NCBI GenBank assembly: GCA_965204295.1
Contig: OZ241973.1
Span: 2,294,001-2,358,000 of the forward strand
Origin: JAWKWH01 sp965204295
Lineage (GTDB): Bacteria > Pseudomonadota > Alphaproteobacteria > Rhizobiales > Rhizobiaceae
DNA length: 64,000 nt
Reading direction: 5' to 3'
Of this stretch, positions 42,633 through 50,982 are shown piece by piece. Positions within the stretch are counted from its first letter, which is position 1, and each line of letters starts with the position of its first letter. A model generated the notes under the pieces. That model was given only the letters and a program-made list of their open reading frames with translations, ran no database searches and had not been told where the DNA came from. Position numbers and translations under genes: made by a program.

Positions 42633-42674
42633 ATGAAAACGGCAAACGTAAAATCGCGGTGGCGGCGCTGCTGA
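42633..42674 (+). CDS. trp leader peptide (trpL-like)
   Basis: A 13-residue frame MKTANVKSRWRRC followed by TGA, ~110 bp before trpE(G) and directly upstream of an attenuator-like hairpin. It has a single Trp codon, inside CGG-TGG-CGG. Rhizobial trpL peptides as I recall have two or three adjacent Trp codons. GGCGG lies just before the ATG. Position, size and a Trp codon next to a GGCGGCCGCC pairing segment support the call. Confidence 0.55.
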   Translation: MKTANVKSRWRRC

Positions 42675-42713
42675 CAGGCGGCCGCCGACGCAATGCGTTT
42701 GCAAACGGGATCG

Positions 42714-42747
42714 ATGGCCGCAGCGGACAAGCCGGGCGGCCATTTTT
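42714..42747 (+). terminator. Probable transcription attenuator of trpE(G)
   Basis: A perfect 8-bp stem ATGGCCGC / GCGGCCAT (42714-42721 and 42736-42743) followed by TTTT, between the leader peptide and the trpE(G) ATG. The upstream GGCGGCCGCC (42678-42687), right after the leader stop, can pair with the same GGCCGC and act as antiterminator. Together these are the parts of ribosome-mediated attenuation responding to Trp-tRNA. Confidence 0.65.
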
Positions 42748-42786
42748 GCTGCGCGGTTTCCGCCTGAGGGAATTGGAGAGCCGGAC

Positions 42787-44961
42787 ATGAACACGTCACC
42801 CGGGCCGGAGGGCGCGTCCTACGTCACCGAAGGCGGAATTGAGGTCAAGCGTTCGCGCGTCGAAACGCCTTATGCCGGAGCCGTCGAGACCTGTATCGAT
42901 CGGCTGGACGGCAAACGCGGCGCGGTGTTTTCCTCCAACTACGAATATCCGGGCCGGTATACGCGGTGGGACACCGCGATCGTCGACCCGCCGGTCGCGA
43001 TATCGGCGCGCGGACGGTCCATGCGTATTTCGGCGCTCAACGGTCGCGGCGAGGCGATGTTGCCGGCGATCGGCGATGCCGTCGGGCAGGCCGCGGATGT
43101 AACGGTGTCGGGACGGACCGCCACGGAAATCCCGGTGCAAATTTCCGAACCCGGGCGCATATTCAGTGAGGAGGAACGATCGCGAACGCCGTCGGTGTTT
43201 TCCGCGTTGCGGGCGGTCGTGGCGCTGTTCAAATCGGATGGCGATCCCAATCTGGGGCTTTACGGCGCTTTCGGCTACGATCTGGCTTTTCAGTTCGACC
43301 CTGTCGATCTGAAGCTGGACCGGACGGACGGTCAACGCGATCTTGTCCTTTATCTGCCGGACGAAATCCTGGTGGTCGACCACCACTCGGCCAAGGCGTG
43401 GCATGACCGGTACGAATTTTCCGGTGCGGGATGGACGACGGAACGTCTGGCGCGCGGCGGCCCCGAGGCGCCGTTCGAGCCGGCCGCCAAGGCGCCGCCG
43501 CGGGCCGATCACCGACCCGGCGAGTACGCGGAGCTTGTCGGAAGGGCCAAGGAGAGCTTTCTTCGCGGCGACCTGTTCGAAGTCGTTCCGGGACAGATGT
43601 TTTACGAGCGGTGCGAAAGCTCTCCATCGCGCATCGCAAGGCGTCTGAAAGAGATCAACCCGTCTCCCTACTCATTCTTTATAAACCTCGGCGACGGCGA
43701 ATATCTGATCGGCGCATCGCCGGAGATGTTCGTCCGCGTCAATGGACGGCGCATCGAGACCTGTCCGATTTCGGGCACGATTCGGCGTGGCGGCGACGCG
43801 ATCGCCGATTCCGAACAGATCCTCAAACTGCTCAACTCCAAAAAGGACGAGTCCGAACTGACCATGTGTTCCGACGTCGATCGCAACGACAAGAGCCGCG
43901 TCTGCGAACCGGGCTCGGTGCGGGTCATCGGGCGACGGCAGATCGAGATGTATTCCAGGCTGATCCACACGGTCGATCATGTCGAAGGCCGGCTGCGCGA
44001 GGACATGGACGCATTCGACGGATTTCTGAGCCACGCATGGGCGGTGACCGTCACCGGCGCGCCGAAACTGTGGGCGATGCGGTTCATCGAGGAGAACGAA
44101 AAAAGCCCGCGCGCCTGGTATGGCGGCGCCATCGGCATGGTGCATTTCAACGGCGACATGAACACCGGGCTGACGCTGCGCACCATCCGGATCAGGGACG
44201 GCGTCGCCGAGGTGCGCGCCGGCGCGACCCTGCTCTTCGATTCCGATCCGCATGAAGAGGAGGCGGAGACCGAATTGAAGGCTTCGGCCATGCTGTCGGC
44301 CATTCGCGACGCCGGCTCATCCAACGAGGCGGGGCGGGAACGCGACGCCTTGCCGGTGGGACGGGGAAGAAGAATTCTGCTGGTCGATCATGAGGATTCG
44401 TTCGTTCACACGCTGGCGAACTATTTCAGACAGACAGGCGCCGATGTCACGACCGTCCGCTCGCCCGTTTCCGACGACGTGTTCGGGCAGGTCCGGCCGA
44501 ACCTGGTCGTGCTGTCGCCCGGACCGGGTCATCCGGCCGATTTCGATTGCGCCGCCACCATCAAACGGGCGCGGGATCGCGATCTGCCGGTCTTCGGCGT
44601 CTGTCTCGGGCTGCAGGCGATCGTCGAGGCCTATGGCGGCGAACTGCGTCAGCTTCGCCTGCCGGTTCACGGCAAACCGTCGCGAATCCGGGTCGATGAT
44701 CCGGGATTGATTTTCTCCGGGCTGGGCCGCAAAGTCACCGTCGGGCGTTATCATTCGATTTTCGCCGATCCGGCGAGCCTGCCGAGAGAATTTCGCATAA
44801 CCGCCGAAACCGACGACGGGGTGATCATGGCGATCGAACACGAGGAACAGCCGGTGGCCGCGGTGCAATTCCATCCCGAGTCGATCATGACGCTCGGGCA
44901 GGATGCCGGAATGCGCATGATCGAGAACGTCGTGGCCCATCTCGGTGTGCCGAAACGTTGA
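42787..44961 (+). CDS. trpE(G): Anthranilate synthase, fused TrpE-TrpG
   Basis: A 724-aa protein converting chorismate and glutamine to anthranilate, the first step of tryptophan synthesis. Residues ~1-505 are the chorismate-using TrpE part (DLFEVVPGQMF, YLIGASPEMFVRV, CPISGTIRRG, MCSDVDRNDKSRVC, GGAIG...DMNTGLTLRT). Residues ~530-724 are a class-I glutamine amidotransferase (ILLVDHEDSFVHTLANYF, SPGPGHP, GVCLGLQ with catalytic Cys ~606, and AVQFHPES with catalytic His). Fusion in one chain is typical of rhizobia and relatives. GGAG precedes the ATG. The leader and attenuator upstream indicate control by tryptophan supply. Both catalytic halves appear intact. Confidence 0.96.
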   Translation: MNTSPGPEGASYVTEGGIEVKRSRVETPYAGAVETCIDRLDGKRGAVFSSNYEYPGRYTRWDTAIVDPPVAISARGRSMRISALNGRGEAMLPAIGDAVGQAADVTVSGRTATEIPVQISEPGRIFSEEERSRTPSVFSALRAVVALFKSDGDPNLGLYGAFGYDLAFQFDPVDLKLDRTDGQRDLVLYLPDEILVVDHHSAKAWHDRYEFSGAGWTTERLARGGPEAPFEPAAKAPPRADHRPGEYAELVGRAKESFLRGDLFEVVPGQMFYERCESSPSRIARRLKEINPSPYSFFINLGDGEYLIGASPEMFVRVNGRRIETCPISGTIRRGGDAIADSEQILKLLNSKKDESELTMCSDVDRNDKSRVCEPGSVRVIGRRQIEMYSRLIHTVDHVEGRLREDMDAFDGFLSHAWAVTVTGAPKLWAMRFIEENEKSPRAWYGGAIGMVHFNGDMNTGLTLRTIRIRDGVAEVRAGATLLFDSDPHEEEAETELKASAMLSAIRDAGSSNEAGRERDALPVGRGRRILLVDHEDSFVHTLANYFRQTGADVTTVRSPVSDDVFGQVRPNLVVLSPGPGHPADFDCAATIKRARDRDLPVFGVCLGLQAIVEAYGGELRQLRLPVHGKPSRIRVDDPGLIFSGLGRKVTVGRYHSIFADPASLPREFRITAETDDGVIMAIEHEEQPVAAVQFHPESIMTLGQDAGMRMIENVVAHLGVPKR

Positions 44962-45049
44962 AAATTCGGCTTTGCCGTCTGTATCGGGGCTGCAAGGATC
45001 TGGCGGCGGCGCAATTTTCCTGATATGCGGATGACAGGGAGAAAGGCCA

Positions 45050-45382
45050 ATGAAATCCACCTTGCTGTCCACCGCCGCGGGCGTCGCCGCCTGCGTGGTT
45101 TCGGGGTTGACCGCGTTCGCCGACGAGCCCGATGTCGATCATGGCGGGAAACTGGCGGAGGTGAATTGCGCCCGGTGCCACGGTATCGGCGAGAGCGATG
45201 TCAGCGCTCACGCGGAAGCGCCCGAATTCAGAACCCTGTCCGGGCGCTACCCTGTCGAAGCGCTGGAGGAGGCGTTGGCGGAAGGCATTGTCACCGGTCA
45301 TCCGGACATGCCCGAATTCAAGGCGACGCCGAAACAGATTGCCGACATCGTAGCCTACCTGGCTTCGATTCAACCCGATTGA
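45050..45382 (+). CDS. Small periplasmic c-type cytochrome
   Basis: A 110-aa protein with a signal peptide (residues 1-24, AFA-DE cleavage-like site). It has one haem-binding CARCH (C40-H44) and a probable axial Met87 in GHPDMPEF, followed by the final helix typical of class I cytochrome c (IADIVAYLASIQ). It would shuttle electrons in the periplasm. Its redox partner is not identifiable from the neighbours (trpE(G), leuA). GGGAGAAAGG lies before the ATG. Confidence 0.9.
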   Translation: MKSTLLSTAAGVAACVVSGLTAFADEPDVDHGGKLAEVNCARCHGIGESDVSAHAEAPEFRTLSGRYPVEALEEALAEGIVTGHPDMPEFKATPKQIADIVAYLASIQPD

Positions 45383-45467
45383 ATCCGGGTATTCGCGTCT
45401 TCGCATAACGCCCGTTCGACGGGCCGGCGGTTGCGCAAAGATCATGCAGGGTGTAAAAGACTTCGTC

Positions 45468-45566
45468 ATGAGACGCATTTATGCCGACAGCGCTGAAACT
45501 TCTGCAACGCCGACGCCCGCCGGCGCGCTTCTCCTCGGCCTTATTCGCGACTGCCGGGTACGCTGA
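45468..45566 (+). CDS. Leucine-rich leader peptide upstream of leuA
   Basis: A 32-residue frame from ATG 45468 ends RDCRVR then TGA at 45564-45566. Near its C-terminus it has the cluster ALLLGLI (codons CTT CTC CTC GGC CTT ATT). Leu-rich leaders before leu genes mediate ribosome-dependent attenuation in enterobacteria, and the location here ~135 bp before leuA fits. No Shine-Dalgarno is present, but TTGCGC-17 bp-TAAAAG ends eight bases before the ATG, so a leaderless transcript is possible. Not proven to be translated. Confidence 0.45.
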   Translation: MRRIYADSAETSATPTPAGALLLGLIRDCRVR

Positions 45567-45672
45567 AGGAGCACCCGGCGGTCGATATGCCGCCTGACGG
45601 CGCCGCTCCTCGCCATTGACCCGATCGTGCAAACAGAACACAGGGCGTCTGTCCGATGACCGGCAATACATT

Positions 45673-45690
45673 CCGGCGCGGAAGCGCCGG
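45673..45690 (+). promoter_or_regulatory. Hairpin directly before the leuA ribosome site
   Basis: A perfect 7-bp stem CCGGCGC with a GGAA tetraloop and GCGCCGG, immediately followed by AGAGAAGCAGG and the leuA ATG. No T-run. It could be the last stem of the leuA leader switch or modulate ribosome access. Confidence 0.4.
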
Positions 45691-45701
45691 AGAGAAGCAG
45701 G

Positions 45702-47411
45702 ATGAATACACATGAACCCGATATCCGCACCGCCGGCATGCCGGGCGCGCGGACCAAATATCAGCCCTATCCGCAGGTCGGACTGACCGACAGAACGTGG
45801 CCTTCCAGGCGGATCTCGAACGCGCCCGTCTGGTGTTCCGTCGATTTGCGCGACGGAAATCAGGCCCTGATCGATCCCATGGGCCATGAGCGCAAGGCGC
45901 GCATGTTCGCCCTGCTTGTCGACATGGGGTTCAAGGAGATCGAGGTCGGATTTCCGTCCGCGTCGCAAACGGATTTCGATTTCACCCGCTGGTGTGTCGA
46001 ACAGGGCGACGCGCCGGCCGATCTGTCGTTGCAGGTGCTGGTGCAATGCCGGCCGGAACTGATCAGCCGCACATTCGAATCGCTTGAGGGCGCAAACCGG
46101 CCGATCGTCCATTTTTACAATTCGACCAGTGAGTTGCAGCGCCGGGTGGTGTTTGAAAAGGATGCGGCCGGCGTCAAACGGATCGCGACGGACGCGGCCA
46201 GGATGATTACCGACATGGCGGCCCGGGCCGGCGGCGGCTACCGGTTTCAGTATTCGCCCGAGAGCTTCACGGGCACCGAACTGGAGGTGGCGCTGGAAAT
46301 CTGCGACGCCGTCGCCGAAATTGTCCGGCCCACGCCCGAAAACAAGCTGATCGTCAATCTGCCGGCGACGGTGGAGATGTCCACCCCGAACATCTATGCC
46401 GACCGGATCGAGTGGATGTGCCGGCAGTTGTCCGATCGCGAGAATCTGATCGTTTCGCTGCATCCGCACAACGATCGCGGGACCGGCGTGGCGGCGACGG
46501 AACTGGCGCTGATGGCCGGCGCCGACCGGGTCGAAGGAACCCTGTTCGGCAATGGCGAGCGCACGGGCAATGTCGATCTCGTCACGCTGGCGCTGAACAT
46601 GTACACGCAGGGAGTCGATCCGGCGCTGGATTGCTCGGACATTCCGCGGATGAAACAGGTCTACGAGTATTCAAATCAGCTCAGGATTCCCGAACGCCAC
46701 CCCTATGTCGGCGAACTGGTCTACACGGCGTTCTCCGGGTCGCATCAGGATGCGATCAACAAGGGGATGAAGGCGATCGGGAAAGCCAATCATCCGCGCT
46801 GGGAAGTGCCTTATCTGCCGATAGACCCTCAGGATGTCGGGCGCAGCTACGAGGCGATCGTCCGTATCAATTCCCAGAGCGGAAAAGGCGGTATCGCCTA
46901 TGTCATGCAGGCGGATTACGGGCTCAATCTGCCGCGAAACCTGCAAATCGAGTTTAGCGCCGCCATACAGAAAATAACCGATTCCGAGGGTCGGGAACTT
47001 CCCGCCGGAAGGATTTACGACGAATTTCTGCTGACCTATGTCGATCAGCCGGACGGGCGGCTGAAATTCGTCGATCACCAGACATTCTCCGACGGCGCGC
47101 ATCGCCGCCGGATGGAGGCGACGATTGCCGACGGCGGCGAGGAAATGAAAATCGAAGGCGCCGGCACAGGTCCCGTCGATGGATTTGTCGATGCGTTGTC
47201 ACGCCATATCGGCATCGAACTTTCCGTGCTCGATTATTCCGAGCACTCCATGCAGCGCGGCTCGAACGCGGCCGCCATCTGTTACATGGAAGTCGAGCAC
47301 CCGGACGGAAAGCTGTTCGGGGCGGGCATCAACACGAACATCGTGGCGGCGTCGCTTGAGGCAGTCGTTTCCGCCGCCAACCGCATTCTCGCGGGAAACG
47401 GCGCGGCGTGA
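45702..47411 (+). CDS. leuA: 2-isopropylmalate synthase (LeuA type 2)
   Basis: A 569-aa enzyme condensing 2-ketoisovalerate with acetyl-CoA, the first committed step of leucine synthesis. The HMGL-like TIM barrel spans ~40-320: CSVDLRDGNQALIDPM (metal-binding Asp, catalytic Arg), SLHPHNDRGTGVAATELALM (metal-binding His) and EGTLFGNGERTGNVDL. A linker follows, then the C-terminal regulatory domain (~430-569) that binds leucine for feedback inhibition. Length fits the type-2 LeuA group of ~560 aa. The stop overlaps the next gene's GTG by 4 nt. The upstream leucine-rich frame suggests control by leucine supply. Confidence 0.96.
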   Translation: MNTHEPDIRTAGMPGARTKYQPYPQVGLTDRTWPSRRISNAPVWCSVDLRDGNQALIDPMGHERKARMFALLVDMGFKEIEVGFPSASQTDFDFTRWCVEQGDAPADLSLQVLVQCRPELISRTFESLEGANRPIVHFYNSTSELQRRVVFEKDAAGVKRIATDAARMITDMAARAGGGYRFQYSPESFTGTELEVALEICDAVAEIVRPTPENKLIVNLPATVEMSTPNIYADRIEWMCRQLSDRENLIVSLHPHNDRGTGVAATELALMAGADRVEGTLFGNGERTGNVDLVTLALNMYTQGVDPALDCSDIPRMKQVYEYSNQLRIPERHPYVGELVYTAFSGSHQDAINKGMKAIGKANHPRWEVPYLPIDPQDVGRSYEAIVRINSQSGKGGIAYVMQADYGLNLPRNLQIEFSAAIQKITDSEGRELPAGRIYDEFLLTYVDQPDGRLKFVDHQTFSDGAHRRRMEATIADGGEEMKIEGAGTGPVDGFVDALSRHIGIELSVLDYSEHSMQRGSNAAAICYMEVEHPDGKLFGAGINTNIVAASLEAVVSAANRILAGNGAA

Positions 47412-48178
47412 GCGCGTCCGGATTGTTCGCCGACAAAAAGGGCGACGGCGATGACGCCATCGTCTTTCTGCACGGTTTCGGCGACAACCGCCTGGTCTGG
47501 GAATCCATACGGCATGCCTTTGCCGGCGAGGCGACGACGTTTGCTTTCGATCTTCCGGGCCATGGCCGGTCCCTGCGGCATCCGTCGGCCGGCGGAATGC
47601 GGCAAATGGCCGAAGCGTTGACCGGCCGGCTGGCGGAAGCCGGGTTGAAACGGGTTCATCTGGTCGGGCACTCCATGGGAGGCGCGCTGGCGGCGCTCAT
47701 GGCCTTGGAGGGCGGACGGACGGCCGCCTCCCTCACCATGCTTGCGCCGGGAGGTTTCGGGACGGAAATCAACCGGCGGCTGCTCGAACGCTATGCGGCG
47801 GCGCGCGACGCCGGCGACATCCGGATCGCGCTTGAGGAAATGTATGGCCGGAACAATCCGGTGACGGACGCCGCCGTCGCGCGGCATGTCGCCATGCGCG
47901 CCATCGACGGGCAGACGGACAAACTGACCGAAATCGCCGCCGGACTGGCCAGAGACGGCGGACAGCGGGTCATTCCGCGAGAGCTGCTGGTTTCGCTCAA
48001 GGCGCCGGTGAAGGTGTTGTGGGGAACGCGGGATCGCGTTCTGCCCGTCAGGCAGGCGCGCGGACTCCCGCCGATGTTCGCCGCGCATATATTCGAGGAT
48101 ACCGGTCACATGCTGCCGGCGGAAATTCCCGACGCGGTGATCGCGCTGATCGAACAGAACATCAGAGCCGCCGGCTGA
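47408..48178 (+). CDS. Alpha/beta-hydrolase (acetoin dehydrogenase E2-like fold)
   Basis: A 256-aa protein, GTG start overlapping the leuA stop (GTGA), so translationally coupled. Core fold markers: FLHGFGDN (oxyanion region, ~20-27), FDLPGHGRS, nucleophile elbow GHSMGG with Ser89, WGTRDRVLP (acid Asp) and DTGHMLPAE (His). The substrate cannot be read from sequence. Coupling to leuA may be incidental. It is cytoplasmic, with no signal peptide. Confidence 0.88.
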   Translation: MSASGLFADKKGDGDDAIVFLHGFGDNRLVWESIRHAFAGEATTFAFDLPGHGRSLRHPSAGGMRQMAEALTGRLAEAGLKRVHLVGHSMGGALAALMALEGGRTAASLTMLAPGGFGTEINRRLLERYAAARDAGDIRIALEEMYGRNNPVTDAAVARHVAMRAIDGQTDKLTEIAAGLARDGGQRVIPRELLVSLKAPVKVLWGTRDRVLPVRQARGLPPMFAAHIFEDTGHMLPAEIPDAVIALIEQNIRAAG

Positions 48179-48193
48179 CGGCCATGACCTGAC

Positions 48194-48213
48194 AACAGGC
48201 TGCAAGTCCTGTT
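48194..48213. terminator. Hairpin between converging genes
   Basis: AACAGG-8 nt-CCTGTT, a 6-bp perfect stem in the 68-bp gap between the converging hydrolase and phosphoesterase genes. There is no clear T-run, so this is at best a weak bidirectional terminator. Confidence 0.35.
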
Positions 48214-48246
48214 CGAATCGGGCATCCGGGCGGTCGGGACGCGCCG

Positions 48247-49140
48247 TTACGTCAGCATCTCGGCCGACAATTGCGAAACGCCGGCCTGTCCGCCGCCGAA
48301 TCCGCGCTTTCGCAGCCGGATGTTCCAGTCGCCCGCCGCTCCGTCGATTTCGATCAGATTGTACTGCGCCGCGGGACGCGATCCGCCGGGCGCCTGTCCG
48401 GCGGCCGCGACACCGACGACCGGAACCCTGCCGTCCGGTCCGTCGATCCGGTTGAGCGTCGGCAGATGGGTATGGCCGTGGAGCACGATCTCAGCCCCGT
48501 TTTCACGGATGATCCGTTGGAAAGCGCCGATTCCGACCAGCCGTTTGTGAAAGGAAACGGCGCGGCGGACGGGCGGGTGGTGAATCATGACGACGCGGCA
48601 GAGGCCCCGCCGGCCGGTCCCGCGCAGGACTTCGGCGAGGGCCACGGCCTGGCGGCGGCGGAAAAACCCCGTGGCCATGAACGGGGCCGTCGCGCGGGCG
48701 CTGTTCACGCCGATCAACGCGACATTGTTCCGCACGCGCATATAGGGAAATTGATTCCGTCCCGCGACCGGTGCGTCGTCCTGCATCCAGGGCCGCCAGT
48801 CGTCGCGGATTCGTTCGAGAGCGCCGGGCACATACGCATCGTGATTGCCGGGAACCACGGAAACGGTTGCGGCCCTTCCAAGGGAGTTCAGCCAGTCTCC
48901 GGCCCGCCCGATCTCGCTTTCGAGGCCAAGATTGATCAGATCGCCGGTGATCGCGATGTGGGCCGGTCGTTCGGACCGCATGTCCCGGATGAGTTCGGCC
49001 AGAGCGCCGGAATCGTGGTTGCGACATCGGCCGGCGCGCCAGTTGACATAACCGGTGATTCGCTTGGACGCCAGTTGCCCGGCGGTGACCCCGGGGAGCG
49101 GTCCCAGATGCGGGTCCGACATGTGGGCGAGGCGGAACAT
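48247..49140 (-). CDS. Calcineurin-like metallophosphoesterase (CpdA-like)
   Basis: A 297-aa cytoplasmic protein with all five metallophosphoesterase blocks in order: SDPHLG (~9-13), GDLINLG (~65-71), GNHD (~97-100), IHHPP (~182) and HGHTH (~225-229). These bind the two-metal centre that hydrolyses phosphodiesters. Related proteins include cyclic-AMP phosphodiesterases and lipid-A precursor hydrolases; which substrate applies here is unknown. It diverges from the NUDIX gene with only 29 bp between start codons, so the promoters must overlap. Confidence 0.9.
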   Translation of the reverse strand: MFRLAHMSDPHLGPLPGVTAGQLASKRITGYVNWRAGRCRNHDSGALAELIRDMRSERPAHIAITGDLINLGLESEIGRAGDWLNSLGRAATVSVVPGNHDAYVPGALERIRDDWRPWMQDDAPVAGRNQFPYMRVRNNVALIGVNSARATAPFMATGFFRRRQAVALAEVLRGTGRRGLCRVVMIHHPPVRRAVSFHKRLVGIGAFQRIIRENGAEIVLHGHTHLPTLNRIDGPDGRVPVVGVAAAGQAPGGSRPAAQYNLIEIDGAAGDWNIRLRKRGFGGGQAGVSQLSAEMLT

Positions 49141-49169
49141 GGTTCTTCAATAATGTCAAAATTACCGAT

Positions 49170-49721
49170 ATGGAAACCCATGAGGCATCGCATCCACATC
49201 GCTTCGAGGCATGGCGGCTGATGGGCGGAGCGGAACAGGGACACGCCGGCCCGGGCCGGTTGTGGCGGCGTTTGCGCCTGCGTCTGTTCCATGTCTGTTT
49301 TCTTCTCACCCGTCCGATGACGCTCGGAGTGCGGATTCTGGTTCACGATCGCGGCGAGAACGCCGTCGTCCTGGTTCGGCACACCTATGTCGATGGCTGG
49401 CATTTGCCCGGCGGCGGGGTGGAAACGGGCGAGACGGCGACAGAGGCGGTCGATCGCGAGTTGCGGGATGAAACCGGCATCGAACTGACCGGACCGGCGG
49501 AACTCGTTTCCCTGCATTTCAATCGTCGCGCAAGCCGGCGCGATCACGTGGCCCTGTATCTCGCCGGATCGTTCCGCCGGGCGGAAGAGTTCAGGCCGAC
49601 GGCGGAAATCGCCGAAGCCCGGTTTTTTCCCTTGGACGAATTGCCGGATGACATCGACCCGGCGACGGCGTCACGCATCGAAGAAGCGTTGCGCGGACGC
49701 GAACGGTCGGATTGCTGGTGA
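49170..49721 (+). CDS. NUDIX hydrolase
   Basis: A 183-aa protein. The NUDIX box GGGVETGETATEAVDRELRD followed by ETGIEL (~83-108) matches Gx5Ex7REUxEExGU except that the first Glu of the EE pair is Asp. N-terminal to it are a basic, hydrophobic stretch (LWRRLRLRLFHVCFLLTRPM) and the strand VRILVHDRGENAVVLVRHTY. Substrates of such enzymes are nucleoside diphosphates linked to X and cannot be named here. An alternative start at the Met of MGGAEQ (residue 18) would widen the gap to the divergent gene. Confidence 0.85.
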   Translation: METHEASHPHRFEAWRLMGGAEQGHAGPGRLWRRLRLRLFHVCFLLTRPMTLGVRILVHDRGENAVVLVRHTYVDGWHLPGGGVETGETATEAVDRELRDETGIELTGPAELVSLHFNRRASRRDHVALYLAGSFRRAEEFRPTAEIAEARFFPLDELPDDIDPATASRIEEALRGRERSDCW

Positions 49722-49740
49722 CCGGGGTTCCGGCCTTCGA

Positions 49741-50721
49741 TCATTCCAATCCGGCGCGATCGTGGGGCGCCGAATAGTCGATCCACGGTCCCGCCGGCAC
49801 GATCCCCGTCGGATTTATCGTCCCGTGGCTGCGATAATAATGATGCTTGATGTGGTGGAGATTGACGGTGTCGGAGACGCCGGGTTTCCGGAAAAGGTCG
49901 CGTGTATAATTCGACAGGTTGGGGAAATCCGCGATTCTCCGCCCATTGCATTTGAAATGCCCGACATAGACCGGATCGAAACGGACCAGCGTCGGAAACA
50001 GCCGCCAATCGGCTTCGGTGGGCCGGTCGCCGACAAGATAACGGTGGTTCGACAGGCGGTTTTCGATATCGTCCAGCGTCGAAAAAAGATCGTCGAACGC
50101 TTCCCGATAGGCTTCCTGCGTGGTCGCGAACCCGCACCGGTAAACGCCGTTGTTGATATTCCGGTAGATCGGCGCATTGATTTCGTCGATCTCCGCGCGA
50201 AGGGACCGCGGATAACAATCCACCGTCGCATCGGCCCATTCGTCGAAGGCCGAATTGAACATCCGGATGATCTCGGACGATTCGTTCGAGACGATCGCGT
50301 TGTTCCGTTTGTCCCAGAGAACCGGCACCGTCACGCGGCCCGAATAGCGCGGGTCGGACATCGCGTAGATCTCTCGCAGAAGGTTTTCGCCGTTGACGGT
50401 ATCGCCGGTCGCGCCGTCGCCCTTGTCGAAGGTCCAGCCCTCCTCGCCCATGAAGTGATGAACCACGGAGACCGTTATCAAATCTTCCAGCTTTTTCAGC
50501 CGGCGGAATATCAATGTGCGATGCGCCCAGGGGCAGGCGTAGGACACGTAGAGATGATATCGGCCCGGTTCCGCTTTGAAACCGCCTTTGCCGCTCGGGC
50601 CGGCGGAGCCGTCCGGGGTGATCCAGTTCCGGCAGGCCGCCTCGGAACGCCGGAACCGTCCGCCCGATCCGGACGTGTCGTAGCCGGTCTTGCGCCACTG
50701 CCCGTCAACCATGATGCCCAT
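49741..50721 (-). CDS. Glutathionyl-hydroquinone reductase (YqjG/ECM4 type)
   Basis: A 326-aa member of the Xi-class glutathione transferases, which reduce glutathionyl-hydroquinones using a catalytic Cys. It has RYHLYVSYACPWAHRTLIFR with Cys63, the thioredoxin-like N-terminal domain with VPVLWDKRNNAIVSNESSEI, and the all-helical C-terminal domain (YLVGDRPTEADWRLFPTLVR) ending YRSHGTINPTGIVPAGP, a family signature. Length matches the usual 310-330 aa. Monocistronic, converging with the NUDIX gene. Confidence 0.94.
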   Translation of the reverse strand: MGIMVDGQWRKTGYDTSGSGGRFRRSEAACRNWITPDGSAGPSGKGGFKAEPGRYHLYVSYACPWAHRTLIFRRLKKLEDLITVSVVHHFMGEEGWTFDKGDGATGDTVNGENLLREIYAMSDPRYSGRVTVPVLWDKRNNAIVSNESSEIIRMFNSAFDEWADATVDCYPRSLRAEIDEINAPIYRNINNGVYRCGFATTQEAYREAFDDLFSTLDDIENRLSNHRYLVGDRPTEADWRLFPTLVRFDPVYVGHFKCNGRRIADFPNLSNYTRDLFRKPGVSDTVNLHHIKHHYYRSHGTINPTGIVPAGPWIDYSAPHDRAGLE

Positions 50722-50911
50722 GGCGTGCTCCTTTCAAATCCCGTCCGCATGGTATCCGAACGCATGCGAATATGGAAATGCCGCTATCGTGAACAACGGG
50801 CGACGCGGCGGCGGAACTCCGATGTTTACCCGGACGGCGAACGATGGTACGGGTTTCCGCGAGGAGAGGGTGCCGATGGCGACCCGCGGCGAACGACGAC
50901 GACAGGCGATC

Positions 50912-50944
50912 CGCGCCTGAGGCGCGAAACCGGCGTGAGCCGGT
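50912..50944. other. Two adjacent hairpins upstream of the GNAT gene
   Basis: CGCGCC-TGA-GGCGCG (50912-50926) and ACCGGC-GTGA-GCCGGT (50929-50944), both perfect 6-bp stems, in the 261-bp spacer between the reductase start and the acetyltransferase start. No T-run. Function unknown. The spacer otherwise shows no gene. Confidence 0.4.
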
Positions 50945-50982
50945 GAAATCCGTCCGTCCATCGTTCGAAACGGAACTTCGCC

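Noticed and set aside
48271..49221. 316-codon plus-strand frame opposite the metallophosphoesterase
   Set aside because: All five metallophosphoesterase motifs lie on the minus strand. This frame is its complement.
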